Assembly: GCF_029784135.1 (NCBI RefSeq)
Contig: NC_073744.1
Span: 101,553,303 to 101,617,302, forward strand
Reading direction: 5' to 3'
Source: Toxorhynchites rutilus septentrionalis
Taxonomy: Eukaryota; Arthropoda; Insecta; Diptera; Culicidae
Length of the DNA: 64,000 nucleotides
Both the position numbers and the translations under genes were made by a program. Numbering within the stretch: position 1 is the first letter of the stretch; every line of letters starts with the position of its first letter. Under the pieces are notes generated by a model that was not told the DNA's origin, ran no database searches, and saw only the letters and a list, made by a program, of their open reading frames with translations. Shown piece by piece: positions 9,061 to 18,666 of the stretch.

Positions 9061-10381
9061 AAGTGGGTTATATCTATGGTATAACCGCAAGGGTGACGTA
9101 GGACTATCGTTGATTTAGAGATCATTTGTTTGAAGTTGAATCTAAATCCATCCTGAATGAATGAATAAATAAATATTTGGGTGACTTCAAAAACGAAAGT
9201 GTTACTTTGAAGACTCAAGGTTTTATGCATCCAATATTGGATACAAAAAACCTTGTTCTGAAGAATAATCTTCAGAAGCTTTCCTGTTAACTGCACTTGA
9301 TTGACAAATCACAAAACCAAATGTATGTGGTCGCAGTATTATATGGATAGAAAACATTAAAATAAACTCGCTTGAATGTAATTTTCAATTCCAAGGGGAA
9401 CTGGCAGATTATTTTTCAGCAACGATCATTTCTTTCCAGGTTTCCTCTCGATAACCAGCAAACGAAAAGAGTTGCGCGCGTGTATGTGTGTGTGTGTGGC
9501 GGCTGCTTCTATGTCTTCCCGAGGAACCGTATTTCGATGCTGATACTCTCTTGGTCACCTTCTCTTCTCCTTCTGATCGATCGGCTTTTCTGCGCTCCCT
9601 CACAGTTAAAACAAACTGATTGCATTTCAGGTCAGGTCAAGCCAGGTAATGAATACCTCGATCCCTCGCCGTTCAGCTCGTTCAGTAACGATGTTGTCTT
9701 GTCGATGTCCTCAGGCGTCGTGCACAAATTACGTAACGCAAAAATCCGGATTTTCGTAACGCAATTTCCTATCTCTAATAAACAGAAAGTAACGCAACAT
9801 CTAACCCCTCCCCCCTTATCGCGTTACGTAATTTGTGCACGACGCCTCACGAAAAATGAATGGGTTTCACCACCAGAATATCATTTCAGTATGCTTTTCG
9901 TGCGTGATTGAATCGAGAGAAGGTGTGGTTTACGATGGCAATTTGGAAGGCAAACTAGAGGAGAATTAACTCTCTGAGTATGAAAATTTCGGCGACTGAG
10001 CAATAATCGATTGAAAATTATATAATTTTGGCGATACGAAACATTTTCCGTTTTTCATGTTATGCATCCATTATTGGATTCGAAAATATCCTACTGATGG
10101 GAAAGAATAATCTTCAGAAGCTTTCCAGCTAATTACACTTGATTGAAAAATTACGAAATCAAATGTATTTGGTCGCTGTGTTCGCCATATAATTAGAAAA
10201 CATTAAAATAAACTCTTTCGCATGGATGTATTCTTCAATTCCCAGGGAACTGGCAGATTATTTTTCAGCAACGATTAGATCTTTCCGAAATTTTCTCGAT
10301 GCTGTATGGCATCCAAACGAAAATTCTCATTTCAGTTTGGCCTGCAAAAAACTTTTCTGAACTCTAATCCATCAAATTTGG
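9061..10381. repeat. Histone spacer family, two degenerate copies
   Basis: Non-coding. It starts at a TGACGTAGGACTA word (9093). Two partial copies (about 9170-9450 and 10060-10300) share a block with the family members at 19370-19600 and, inverted, 55680-56100. Typical content is a hairpin around ATCCAATATTGGAT, TTCAGAAGCTTTCC, a CCAAATGTAT segment and a (CA/TG)n run (near 9483). A MITE is inserted at 9714-9846. A frame near 9409-9603 (minus) is partly paralogous to one at 19376-19678, but I recognise no protein. Confidence 0.5.
9714..9846. mobile_element. 133-bp palindromic MITE
   Basis: Ends are perfect inverted repeats beginning GGCGTCGTGCACAAATTACG (continuing about six bases further). 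TCA flanks both sides (9711-9713, 9847-9849). The empty version of the site is present in the paralogous spacer near 55300-55345 (GTCCTCACGAAAAATGAATG on the minus strand), which proves the insertion. No coding capacity. A 3-bp duplication is compatible with several DNA-transposon superfamilies. Confidence 0.85.
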
Positions 10382-10760
10382 AGCCCTGAAAAGGGCCGTT
10401 GATTATATGCTAAGCTAATATAGCACCCTCTCCTTGGATTCGACGGGCCAGCTGAATGTCCTTGGGCATGATGTGACGCGTTTTACGTGGATAGCACACA
10501 AATTTGTATCTTCGAATAAGCCTCCTGCAGCGTCATAACCGCGGAACTTTGGAAGCGCAAGTCGGTTTTGAAGTCCTGAGCAATTCCACGAACCAAAAGC
10601 TGCAAAGGTAGCTTGCGGATCAGCAATTCGGCCGACTTCCGATAGCGATGAATTTCACGCAAAGTTCCCGGTCGATAGCGATGTGGCTTCTTCACCTATT
10701 CTGCGGCTGGTGCGCTTCGTGTGCCTTACCACTGAAAGACTAACCTGCTATCTGCTTGGT
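10382..10760 (-). pseudogene. Histone H3 pseudogene (a)
   Basis: Minus-strand reading gives [31 protein letters not shown] and [22 protein letters not shown], unmistakable H3 from the tail through the alpha-N and alpha-1/2 helices. A deletion then removes the S-E-AYLVGL segment and shifts the frame. Past it [12 protein letters not shown] and MPKDIQLA remain readable in another frame. The gene ends at a histone stem-loop (10382-10397). The N-tail is damaged. The same deletion is found in H3 copies b and c. Confidence 0.9.
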
Positions 10761-11256
10761 CCCAAACAAACGAGTCGTCACGGTGCGAGAGTAGAGTAAG
10801 AAATGAACGAAAGCAAAGGAAGCGTCATTTTATAACCTGTTTTCGAAGCTATCATTAAGCTATTGAAACAATTTTCCGACTCAATAAATAGCAATCATAT
10901 AACTCTTGGACATTTTATCTTTTGTATGAAATGATTATCACTGTTCCGTTGATCCGAAGCAGAATGAATCACGCTTAAAGAAGGAATGGATTTTTTCTTG
11001 GAATTTACTCAGCAAAAATAATGCCCTTTCCCAACACTTAAAAACGACAAACGGTAAACAGTTTTATCAAAGTGATTTCTTCGATATGGGGATATATTCA
11101 CTACATCATGTCATGTATTTCATATTCTTCATTATGAAATCCATATCCATGGCACCTATCGGTATCGAATTATCATCGACACCGCGATTTTCGCTAAATG
11201 CTCCTTTCAGTTCGGCCTGTAAAAAACTTTTCTGAACTCTAATCCATCAAATTTGG
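10761..11256. repeat. Spacer between H3 pseudogenes a and b
   Basis: It begins with the H3 leader and promoter (GAGTAAGAAATGAACGAAAG and a TTATAA box near 10831). It ends with a block at about 11085-11256 that is repeated, inverted, after H3 copy c (18667-18835). The middle has no recognisable content. Confidence 0.5.
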
Positions 11257-11692
11257 AGCCCTGAAAAGGGCTGTTGATTATATGCTAAGCTAATATAGCA
11301 CGCTCTCCTCGGATACGATGGGCCAGCTGGATGTCCTTGGGCATGATGTGACGCGTTTTGCATGGATAGCACACAAATTGGTATCTTCGAATAAGCCTCC
11401 TGCAGCGTCATAACCGCGGAACTTTGGAAGCGCAAGTCGGTTTTGAAGTCCTGAGCAATTCCACGAACCAAATGCTGCAAAGGTAGCTTGCGGATCAGCA
11501 ATTCGGTCGACTTCTGATAGCGACGAATTTCATGCGAAGTTCCCGGTCGATAGCGATGTGGCTTCTCCACCTATCCTGCTACTGGTGCGCTTATCCGAGC
11601 TGCTTTCGTGGTGCCTTACCACCGAAAGACTAACGAGCTGTCTGCTTAGTCCCGATGAAACGAGTCCTCACGGTGCGAGAGTAGAGTAAGAA
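11257..11692 (-). pseudogene. Histone H3 pseudogene (b)
   Basis: H3 sequence on the minus strand from the N-tail (TKQTAR, then a stop in place of Lys9; GGKAPRKQL; a deletion of the following tail segment; SAPVAG, a stop, [11 protein letters not shown]) through [14 protein letters not shown] and [22 protein letters not shown]. The shared internal deletion follows, then [21 protein letters not shown] sequence and a perfect stem-loop at 11257-11272 (AGCCCTTTTCAGGGCT). Its leader was cut from its promoter by LINE E1, inserted right after ATGAACGAAA (11693-11702). The partner promoter is at 18062-18250. Confidence 0.9.
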
Positions 11693-11728
11693 ATGAACGA
11701 AATGGTAATGGTAATGGTAATGAATTAG

Positions 11729-11762
11729 AGAGACTTTAAACTCTGAGAGTTCATTCGTCTCT
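11729..11762 (-). promoter_or_regulatory. 3' terminal hairpin of LINE E1
   Basis: Outer stem AGAGAC/GTCTCT (six pairs), conserved GAATG, inner stem AACTCT/AGAGTT around a single C. It lies just before the ATTACC tail. The same structure ends LINEs B, D and D' and the SINE-like copies. It is probably the RT recognition element for target-primed reverse transcription (inference). Confidence 0.65.
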
Positions 11763-12060
11763 TGCCCTTGAGGGCGGGAAATTTAACTGAAGGAAAACTA
11801 AGAAAAACTATTGCAAAATTCGTTATTCTCGCTCGACTCAGTCCTAGTAACCGCTATGGATGTATGTCGTATCGCCGCACCCTACACGGCTCTGGGGCCA
11901 AAAACACAACCAAACAAATGGAGCAGGGAAAAAGCCCCTTTTAGTGTGCTTGACGAGCTCGCTTCTAAAAAGGGCGTAAAAAACCTGCTCATCTTTTGCT
12001 GAAATTAGAAGAGAAAACAAACGTAGTTTTATCAGTATAGGTAGATTTAGTAATTTGACA
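11763..12060 (-). other. 3' UTR of LINE E1
   Basis: Non-coding 3' region between the ORF2 stop and the terminal hairpin. It contains a CCTCAAGGGC segment just before the hairpin, like the CTCAAGGC segment of the SINE-like elements. Nothing else recognised. Confidence 0.5.
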
Positions 12061-15000
12061 TTAGATCTGATCGAATAAACCTGTATCCTTTAGGAACTCG
12101 ATGGTCCTTTTTTGCTCGACGGCGTCGTCCGATAGTGCTGTCCTTATGGTGTCTGCAACCTGAAACTTTATTCTTGAAGCATTAAATTTAGGGCATGTGA
12201 TTAATATGTGTTCCACCGTGAGTCTTACATGGCACGACTCACATAGTGTTGGTTCCAATCTACGCATGATAAATTTGTGTGTTAAAGATGTATGCCCGAT
12301 ACGTAAACGTGTCAGACATACTTGAGTAGATCGGAGAAAACTATCCTTCCAGGGAAGGGTAGTATTCTTGATCCTTCTTAAGAAGAGGTCACGGGAAAAA
12401 AACCAACTGTTCTCCCAGCTCAATCTGAGGGATTGCATGACCCATTTGATGGTGTCATTTGCTGGGTGGGAGGTGGTCCATAGTTCGGAGAGCCTACCCT
12501 CCTTGGCGAGACGATCAGCCTGTTCATTACCCTGGATTCCGCAGTGCCCTGGGACCCAGCAGAAAGTGATGTCCTTCCCTGTAATTTTTTCCTCAATGCT
12601 TTGAATCCAAGGGTGTTTACTATCGTCGCTTTGTAGCGCCCGTAATGCACTATAGGAATCCGAGAAGATCACCACTTTACTGTCGTTATCACAGAGTGAT
12701 GTCGCGACAAGGAGAGCGGCAATTTCCGCGGAGTATACCGAACATATGGAAGGCAGTTGGAATTTTAGCTCCGTGTTATTGGCAAAAACTCCAAACCCTG
12801 TTAGGTTTCCATCAAAAGACCCATCTGTGAAGATTTTGTGGTGGGTGTGATACTTGTTGTGCAGGTGGTTATTAAAACAGGCCGTAACAATGCTGCTGGC
12901 TTCCCCAGCCCTGACAGCATTTTTGATTGACCAGTCGATCTTTGGCGGATGTGCATGCCATGGGCGTTGACCGACTCTGCTTAATGGGGCAATAGTCGGG
13001 AGGGTGACTTGGCTAATATTTTGCAGCCAAATGTTGGCTCTGGAGTAAATGGATAGAAGATCCGGGTCTTTCTCGGACGTCCGGATGGCTTTAGTGGCTA
13101 GGATATTTGTGAGGAAGTGTTCGAAAGGAACTACGCCGGCCTCCACAAGCAGAGCGTTTATTGGGCTGGTCTGAAGGGCTCCTGATGCATATCTAATCAC
13201 ATTATGGTAGACAGGCTTTAAGTAATTCAAGTGATCCCAAGAGGCACGGCTGAAAAGTTCGATGCCGTAACGAATTTTAGAGAAGATAATGCTTTTGCCT
13301 ATGTTGTAGATGGTTTTACGAGAACTCAAGCGGCATCGGCCACCTAGAGCATTCACCAGCCGCAGGCGGCACTTCATACTAGCTTTAGTATTTCTGAGGT
13401 GTTGTCCGAAAGATAGTTTACTGTCAACTAGCACTCCGAGAATTCGGACAGAGCTGACTCTCTTAATAGGCCTGCCATTGATTAGACATGTTCTAAACCT
13501 TTTCCTATGACCTTTACGTTTGCAGCAGTGCATTATATTAGACTTCTCTGCCGAAAACTTAAACCCGATGGAATTTGCCCAGTTACTAACCGCCGAGATT
13601 CCTTCCTGCAGTCTTCTGCGGGCCATTTCTGGGAAAGCATTTCTTGCCATCAGCAGTAGATCGTCTGCATAGGCCAGTACCTCGGTGTTTTTAGGGATAA
13701 CCTCTAGAACCGACTGCATAGCAACGAGGAAGAGGGAAACTGATAGAACCGAACCTTGTGGTACTCCGTTTTCTAGGCAACGGTGATCCGAAAGTACTCC
13801 TCCGAAGTAAACTTGAAAACCTCGATTGGTGAGGAAACAGCGAAGAATGTTGAAGAGGGAGCCTTCAAAACCCCATCGGTGGAGTTGATCGATAATGTTA
13901 TGACGCCATGTGGTATCGTAGGCTTTGGCTAGATCGAGTGAAGCGATTTCGCTATGTTGGCCCTTTTCGATAGTTTCTTGAAGGAAATGATCGAGTTGAC
14001 TGAAGTAGGTGCCCGTACCTTTACCTCGGCGGAAGCCATGCTGTCTTGGGTCTAATAGTTGGCATTCTTCAAGGGCCGTCCTAAGTCTTCGATTGATCAT
14101 TCTTTCGAAGACTTTCCCTAAGCAGTTGATGAGGGTTATGGGACGGAAGTTGTTCGCGGTCCGTTTACTCTCCTTCACCTTTGGGATAGGTATTACCAAG
14201 CCCGTTTTCCATGTATCTGGGAAATAGCTGTTAGCCCAACATTCGTTGTATATCTGGAGGAGTAGAATTTTTGCATGAAGAGGTAGATGCTTGATCATCG
14301 GATATTCGATTCCGTCTGGGCCAGCTGATTTGCTTTTGGATATTTTTATTGCCCATAACAACTCGTCCAAAGAGAACTTATCGTTGTATTTGTGGACCTG
14401 TTCCGAAGCAGGAGGAAAAACTTTAAGTTCCGCCTTCGCCTTAATAGCCTTGAATTCGTTGGTGTAGTTGGAGGTGGCTGAAATAGTGGCAAAGTGTTCG
14501 GCTAGGTGGTCGGCTATGATGCCTGGATCTTCGGTGAAGGTGCCATTAATCACGAATGAATAGCAATTTGAAGCTTTCTTGCCACTAAGTAAGTTGACCT
14601 TGTTCCAAAGTTCAGATGTCGAAGTATTAGGGTTGATGCAATCAAGAAATTCCATCCAACTGTTTTGCTTGGCTTCGGTTATTACCTTCCTGGCTAGAGC
14701 TCTAGCCGTTTGGAAGTTGGTTAGGGCAATCATTTTGCAAGCGCTTCCATCAGGAAGGCGTCGTAGGATACGGAGGGATTTTCTTCTCCTTTTGATGGCC
14801 TGTGCAACTGCATCGTTCCACCATGGGACAGCCTTTCGGCCGGGTTTTCCACTGGTACGGTGGATATTTTGTTCAGCCGCCAAAAAGATGGCGTGGGTAA
14901 ATTCTTCCACGGAGCAGCTTTCATGTTCAGAAAGTAAGCTGTTGATTGTGGATTCGAAGCCTTCCCAGTCGGCCGACTGGTATATCCACTTCCTGCGCAA

Positions 15001-15657
15001 ACGAATGTTTGGGTTTCTTGACAGGGTTCGGATGTGGATGGGGAAATGATCACTACCTCTGAGGTCACTATCAACTGTCCAGCTCAACCTGGGGGCGAGG
15101 TCCCAGGTAGCAATCGTGATGTCAATGGCCGATGATGATCCGTGATGGATATCTATCCTGGTATGACGGTGATCGTTAAGTATGATGAGGTTTAGTTTTT
15201 GGACGATTCCCAAAATTGTTTTACCTCTTTTGTTACATTTGTTTCCTCCCCATGAAGAGTGGGAGGCGTTAAAGTCACCCATCAGGACGAATGGGTGCGG
15301 TAACTGTTTGATGGCATCCGTAAGTTGAGTTTCAATGTCATTACTGTGCAATGGGGGAATATAAATGGAAGCAAGGGTTACCTGTAGAGGTCCCTTCAGT
15401 TGTATAGCACATATTTGTAATGATGATGTTATGGGGATGACGGTATGAGGAAGGTCACTCAGGACAGCGAGGCAGGCTCCAAAAAGCCCCGAGGATGGCC
15501 CTTCCTTAAAATACCAAGAAAATTTGCCGCTAAATGACCGCTCTAAGAGCGATACATTGATTTTTTTAGCTTCTTGAAAAGCCAGTGTTAGTGGGAGATG
15601 TTGTTCCTCAGCTAACATTAGCTTAATTTCATTCATGGAAGTGGATAGCCCACGCAA
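12061..15657 (-). CDS. LINE E1 ORF2: endonuclease, reverse transcriptase, RNase H
   Basis: At least 1198 residues, uninterrupted. The apparent first codon is a TTG inside IQWNLRGLS; the frame stays open upstream to the ORF1 stop region (about 15800) with no ATG, so real initiation is probably by reinitiation or read-through. Domains: APE-like endonuclease (VLMGDFNASHSSWG, GSDHFPIHI; about residues 1-215); RT (SLDLAKAYDTTWR, NGVPQGSVLS, catalytic YADD near 663); RNase H (IFTDGS near 945, then AEIAAL, FSDSYSAL, WVPGHCGIQGNEQAD); C-terminal CX2C...HX4C knuckle (LCESCHVRLTVEHILITC). It nicks the target and primes cDNA synthesis there. All catalytic motifs look intact. Confidence 0.9.
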   Translation of the reverse strand: MRGLSTSMNEIKLMLAEEQHLPLTLAFQEAKKINVSLLERSFSGKFSWYFKEGPSSGLFGACLAVLSDLPHTVIPITSSLQICAIQLKGPLQVTLASIYIPPLHSNDIETQLTDAIKQLPHPFVLMGDFNASHSSWGGNKCNKRGKTILGIVQKLNLIILNDHRHTRIDIHHGSSSAIDITIATWDLAPRLSWTVDSDLRGSDHFPIHIRTLSRNPNIRLRRKWIYQSADWEGFESTINSLLSEHESCSVEEFTHAIFLAAEQNIHRTSGKPGRKAVPWWNDAVAQAIKRRRKSLRILRRLPDGSACKMIALTNFQTARALARKVITEAKQNSWMEFLDCINPNTSTSELWNKVNLLSGKKASNCYSFVINGTFTEDPGIIADHLAEHFATISATSNYTNEFKAIKAKAELKVFPPASEQVHKYNDKFSLDELLWAIKISKSKSAGPDGIEYPMIKHLPLHAKILLLQIYNECWANSYFPDTWKTGLVIPIPKVKESKRTANNFRPITLINCLGKVFERMINRRLRTALEECQLLDPRQHGFRRGKGTGTYFSQLDHFLQETIEKGQHSEIASLDLAKAYDTTWRHNIIDQLHRWGFEGSLFNILRCFLTNRGFQVYFGGVLSDHRCLENGVPQGSVLSVSLFLVAMQSVLEVIPKNTEVLAYADDLLLMARNAFPEMARRRLQEGISAVSNWANSIGFKFSAEKSNIMHCCKRKGHRKRFRTCLINGRPIKRVSSVRILGVLVDSKLSFGQHLRNTKASMKCRLRLVNALGGRCRLSSRKTIYNIGKSIIFSKIRYGIELFSRASWDHLNYLKPVYHNVIRYASGALQTSPINALLVEAGVVPFEHFLTNILATKAIRTSEKDPDLLSIYSRANIWLQNISQVTLPTIAPLSRVGQRPWHAHPPKIDWSIKNAVRAGEASSIVTACFNNHLHNKYHTHHKIFTDGSFDGNLTGFGVFANNTELKFQLPSICSVYSAEIAALLVATSLCDNDSKVVIFSDSYSALRALQSDDSKHPWIQSIEEKITGKDITFCWVPGHCGIQGNEQADRLAKEGRLSELWTTSHPANDTIKWVMQSLRLSWENSWFFSRDLFLRRIKNTTLPWKDSFLRSTQVCLTRLRIGHTSLTHKFIMRRLEPTLCESCHVRLTVEHILITCPKFNASRIKFQVADTIRTALSDDAVEQKRTIEFLKDTGLFDQI

Positions 15658-15809
15658 GTTCCATTGAATAGCAAGTTTTCGGTTGGGTGTTTGGTTACGG
15701 GACGAAGGGTTGCTGTTAATAGCTATAGGAGTGAATTTTAAAAAAGAGAAAAAGGTAAGTGGGCTGAGGTAAGTAAATAGGGGTTCGAAGATGGGAGAAG
15801 GGTATGAGA

Positions 15810-17303
15810 TTAGGAATGGGTAGATTTGCTGGATATGTTCTTCAGTCTAGGATCATTTTTGGAAACGTTGGCAATTGATTTGTTGCCAGGTGGGGTGGGT
15901 TTGTTTGAATGGTTGGATTGGTTGGAGGTTTTAGTTTTGGATGCGGTGGTTGGTTGGAATGAAGTGGATGGTTGGGGGGAAGTGGATGGTTGGAGGGAAG
16001 TGGATGGTTTGGATTCGTTGGCTGGTTGGGTTGAGTTGAATTTTTGGTTTTTGGATTTCTTCCTATTGGATTCTTTTCCTCTAAAAATTTCCTCTTCTGA
16101 TGATTTGAATTCATCTGAGGTTGACCTTTTGTTAGTATTCTTCCTCTTGTTGGAGGGGGTTGTTTCAATTTCCATTGAAATGTCAGGGTCGGATTCTGAA
16201 TCTGACGAGGAGGTGCTGAGTTCCGATTCATGTGGATTACTGGACGGGATTGGAACTGCTTTTTCTGAAGAAGTTTGCTTAGCCTGATTGCAGTTGCATT
16301 TGCATTGAGAACAACCTATATTTTGAATTTTGACTAGTCTTTCTTGCAGCTTACTTGCAAAGGAAGGACCATTTTTGTTCTCAAAAATGGATTTAGCTTC
16401 CTTATAAGACACACCTTGGTCAATTCGGACTCTGGTGATGTTATCCTCTGCGATCCACGCTGGGCACTTCCTACTGGTAGAGGCGTGATTTCCCTTGCAG
16501 TTCACACAAGAGGCAGGTGCATTGCAGATAAAATTTTTAATTTTGTCCTTATCATTACTATTTGTGTTAAGTTCAGGGTGGACTACACCGCAGTTACGAC
16601 AAAGTTGGATTTTTTTGGCGCATTTTTTGGAAGTGTGGCCGAAAGCGAAGCATCCGAAGCATTGCATCGGGTTTGGATAAAAATTCCTGGTTGAAGCACG
16701 GAGGAATCCGAAGTTAATTGCTTCAGGGATAACTGTTCCGTTAATGGTAAGGATCATTGTTGAAGTAGGAACTCTTTCCTTCAAGACTGGGTCAAATCGT
16801 AGGATTTTTTTAACGCCGATCACATTTTGGTCGGCTAGTTCAGTTAGGAGGACGTCTTCGTTTAAGAACATTACGTCACGACAGGACACAACGCATTTGC
16901 GTTGGTTCAAGGTGGGATGGTATAAAATTTCAATGGGTGTTTCGTCGATCAGCGACTTTGTACCCAGAAGCAATTGAACGAGTTTTTCATCTCGTAGATG
17001 TAGAGCATATTGCAGGCGATTTTTATCGTCGCGTTGAGGTTTCGCGTCTTTAAATTCCGTACCGATCACTCCTTGGATCGATTTGGAAACGGTGAAAGGA
17101 TTCGGTGGAAGAATGTTACCTTCAGTGGCTCTCAACAGTAATATTTGCAAGTTGCCACCAAAAGGATCAGCCCATCTGGGCAAGGTACGAGTGGTGGTAA
17201 CACCTCTGTAAATATTGGTTGGCCTTCCGGCGCCGGAGCTGCTGGAAGCCATGATCGGGGCCTGGCTATATCGAAATACAGCCAGGCGCGGAATAATATT
17301 CAC
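15810..17303 (-). CDS. LINE E1 ORF1: gag-like RNA-binding protein
   Basis: A 497-residue open frame. A central RRM-like region precedes three CCHC-type knuckles starting near residue 215 (CFGCFAFGHTSKKC, then LCRNC..., then CVNCKGNHASTSRKC). These are followed by the SYKEAKSIFE motif seen after the knuckles of I/Jockey-type ORF1 proteins. The C-terminal 150 residues are Ser/Thr/Pro-rich with short PSTS-QP repeats, low complexity. The more likely start is the second Met (MASSSSGAG), which matches the start of the ORF1 proteins in LINEs B, C and D. It coats the LINE RNA. Confidence 0.85.
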   Translation of the reverse strand: MNIIPRLAVFRYSQAPIMASSSSGAGRPTNIYRGVTTTRTLPRWADPFGGNLQILLLRATEGNILPPNPFTVSKSIQGVIGTEFKDAKPQRDDKNRLQYALHLRDEKLVQLLLGTKSLIDETPIEILYHPTLNQRKCVVSCRDVMFLNEDVLLTELADQNVIGVKKILRFDPVLKERVPTSTMILTINGTVIPEAINFGFLRASTRNFYPNPMQCFGCFAFGHTSKKCAKKIQLCRNCGVVHPELNTNSNDKDKIKNFICNAPASCVNCKGNHASTSRKCPAWIAEDNITRVRIDQGVSYKEAKSIFENKNGPSFASKLQERLVKIQNIGCSQCKCNCNQAKQTSSEKAVPIPSSNPHESELSTSSSDSESDPDISMEIETTPSNKRKNTNKRSTSDEFKSSEEEIFRGKESNRKKSKNQKFNSTQPANESKPSTSLQPSTSPQPSTSFQPTTASKTKTSNQSNHSNKPTPPGNKSIANVSKNDPRLKNISSKSTHS

Positions 17304-18061
17304 GAACCAAAGTAGACTATACGACGTGCGACGGGGGACGAAAACGGCGGAGGACAGTAACGGCGGGGGACAATGCCAACGCAGTTACAAGAACAAACAC
17401 CGAAATCACTTGGCGGAAAAACACTTGGAAAAAATCACTTTTTAAATGTCAGTTAAATTAAAATCAATTTGGGATATGTAGTAAAAAATTTTTCTAACCT
17501 ATACCCTATGGGCGTCCTATTTCTCACTAGCTCCTGGTATTAATAAAGGTTTGGTCACTCACCGATCGTGTTGAAGAACCACTCCTAATACACCACCAAA
17601 TGGTAGTGGGGTAGCGGGGAAGGGACCGGATACCGCCGACGGCAGGGCAATCGCCGCAGCGGTTCGAAGCGACGAAGCGAAGAAAACCTCTTTTCACACC
17701 TCCTGAGTTGCTGGTGGTTGAAGCAGAAATTGCGCCAAAATCGCGCGTCACTGGCAGGAAAAACGTTGCTGATGAGACGGGCGCAAACAGCGGGACACGC
17801 AAGGGGCAGTGAAAACTGCCGGTCAAAGTGGTCAATCCGACCGAACCAACTTCCTGAATGGCCGTTGGGGGCTTCTCGGCTGCTTCCTCCTTTCCTGATG
17901 TCCGGACAACTGTTGCTAAAAGAAACGCTATATTTAGGACCGAAGACAGCTTTGAAAAAAGCTTTGCATCCGGTTGTAGGAGAAAACTTTTATTTCTATG
18001 ATTCTCTTTTAGAATGGCGCTAAAAACGTAACCGTTGCGGTCGAGTGTCAGTAGCACCATG
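17304..18061 (-). other. 5' UTR and internal promoter region of LINE E1
   Basis: 760 bases from the 5' duplication to ORF1. The first 30 bases (GGTGCTACTGACA...) match the 5' ends of LINE C (61777 onward) and, less well, B (52817). LINEs of this kind carry an internal promoter here; none can be pinpointed. A long frame on the minus strand (18123-17527) crosses the element border and is chance. Confidence 0.6.
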
Positions 18062-18250
18062 ATGAACGAAAGCAAGGGAAGTGTCATTTTATAAAACATA
18101 AAAGAATCGAATGTAAACCCCACCCTCTTTATTGTATAAGCTTACTGTATACTCACGAATATAATAAGGGTGGGATTTAGAGTCTATACTTTTATGGTTT
18201 ATAAAATGACGCTTCCTTTGCTTTCGTTCATTTCTTACTCTACTCTCGCA
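18062..18250. promoter_or_regulatory. Divergent H3 promoter (head-to-head palindrome)
   Basis: The arms are inverted copies centred near 18146: GAACGAAAGCAAGGGAAGTG at 18064-18083 against the complement at about 18210-18230, each with a TTTATAAA TATA box (near 18093 and 18200). The inner parts (CCCACCCTCTTTATT and AATAAGGGTGGG) are also inverted. It would drive H3 copy c to the right and H3 copy b to the left; LINE E1 now separates b from it. Head-to-head histone pairs are common in animals; the activity of this one is unlikely given dead genes. Confidence 0.7.
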
Positions 18251-18666
18251 CCGTGAGGACTCGAGCTCGTTAGTCTTTCGCAGACAGCTCGTTAGTCATT
18301 CGGTGGTAAGGCACACGAAGTCAGCTCGAATAAGCGCACCAGTAGCAGGATAGGTGGAGAAGCCACATCGCTATCGACCGGGAACTTTGCGTGAAATTCA
18401 TCGCTATCAGAAGTCGACCGAATTGCTGAACCGCAGCTACCTTTGCAGCATTTGGATCGTGGAATTGCTCAGGACTTCAAAACCGACTTGCGCTTCCAAA
18501 GTTCCGCGGCTATGACGCTGCAGGAGGCTTATTCGAAGATACCAATTTGTGTGCTATCCATGCAAAACGCGTCACATCATGCCCAAGGACATCCAGCTGG
18601 CCCATCGTATCCGAGGAGAGCGTGCTATATAAGCTTAGCATATAATCAACAGCCCTTTTCAGGGCT
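18251..18666 (+). pseudogene. Histone H3 pseudogene (c)
   Basis: Mirror image of H3 copy b. The tail is scrambled (a duplicated GACAGCTCGTTAGT segment, GGKAH, small indels). Then a stop precedes [11 protein letters not shown], followed by degraded alpha-N sequence and [27 protein letters not shown]. The shared deletion and frameshift follow, then the remnant [12 protein letters not shown] and [16 protein letters not shown] in other frames. A perfect stem-loop AGCCCTTTTCAGGGCT is at 18651-18666. Confidence 0.88.

Larger units (their letters stand above)
11703..18061 (-). mobile_element. E1: full-length I-like LINE with RNase H
   Basis: A 6.36-kb non-LTR retrotransposon flanked by the 10-bp duplication ATGAACGAAA (11693-11702 and 18062-18071). 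Minus-strand order: 5' end CATGGTGCTACTGACAC, 0.76-kb 5' UTR, ORF1, ORF2 (endonuclease, RT, RNase H), 3' hairpin, and a tail of about four ATTACC units. Ending in a short repeat rather than poly(A) and carrying RNase H fits the I superfamily; exact clade is open. Both ORFs are uninterrupted, so it is young relative to the histone debris it sits in. Confidence 0.88.

Noticed and set aside
17527..18123. Separate gene on the minus strand (198-residue frame)
   Set aside because: It crosses the 5' border of LINE E1 and its target duplication and has no recognisable domain; coding is unlikely.
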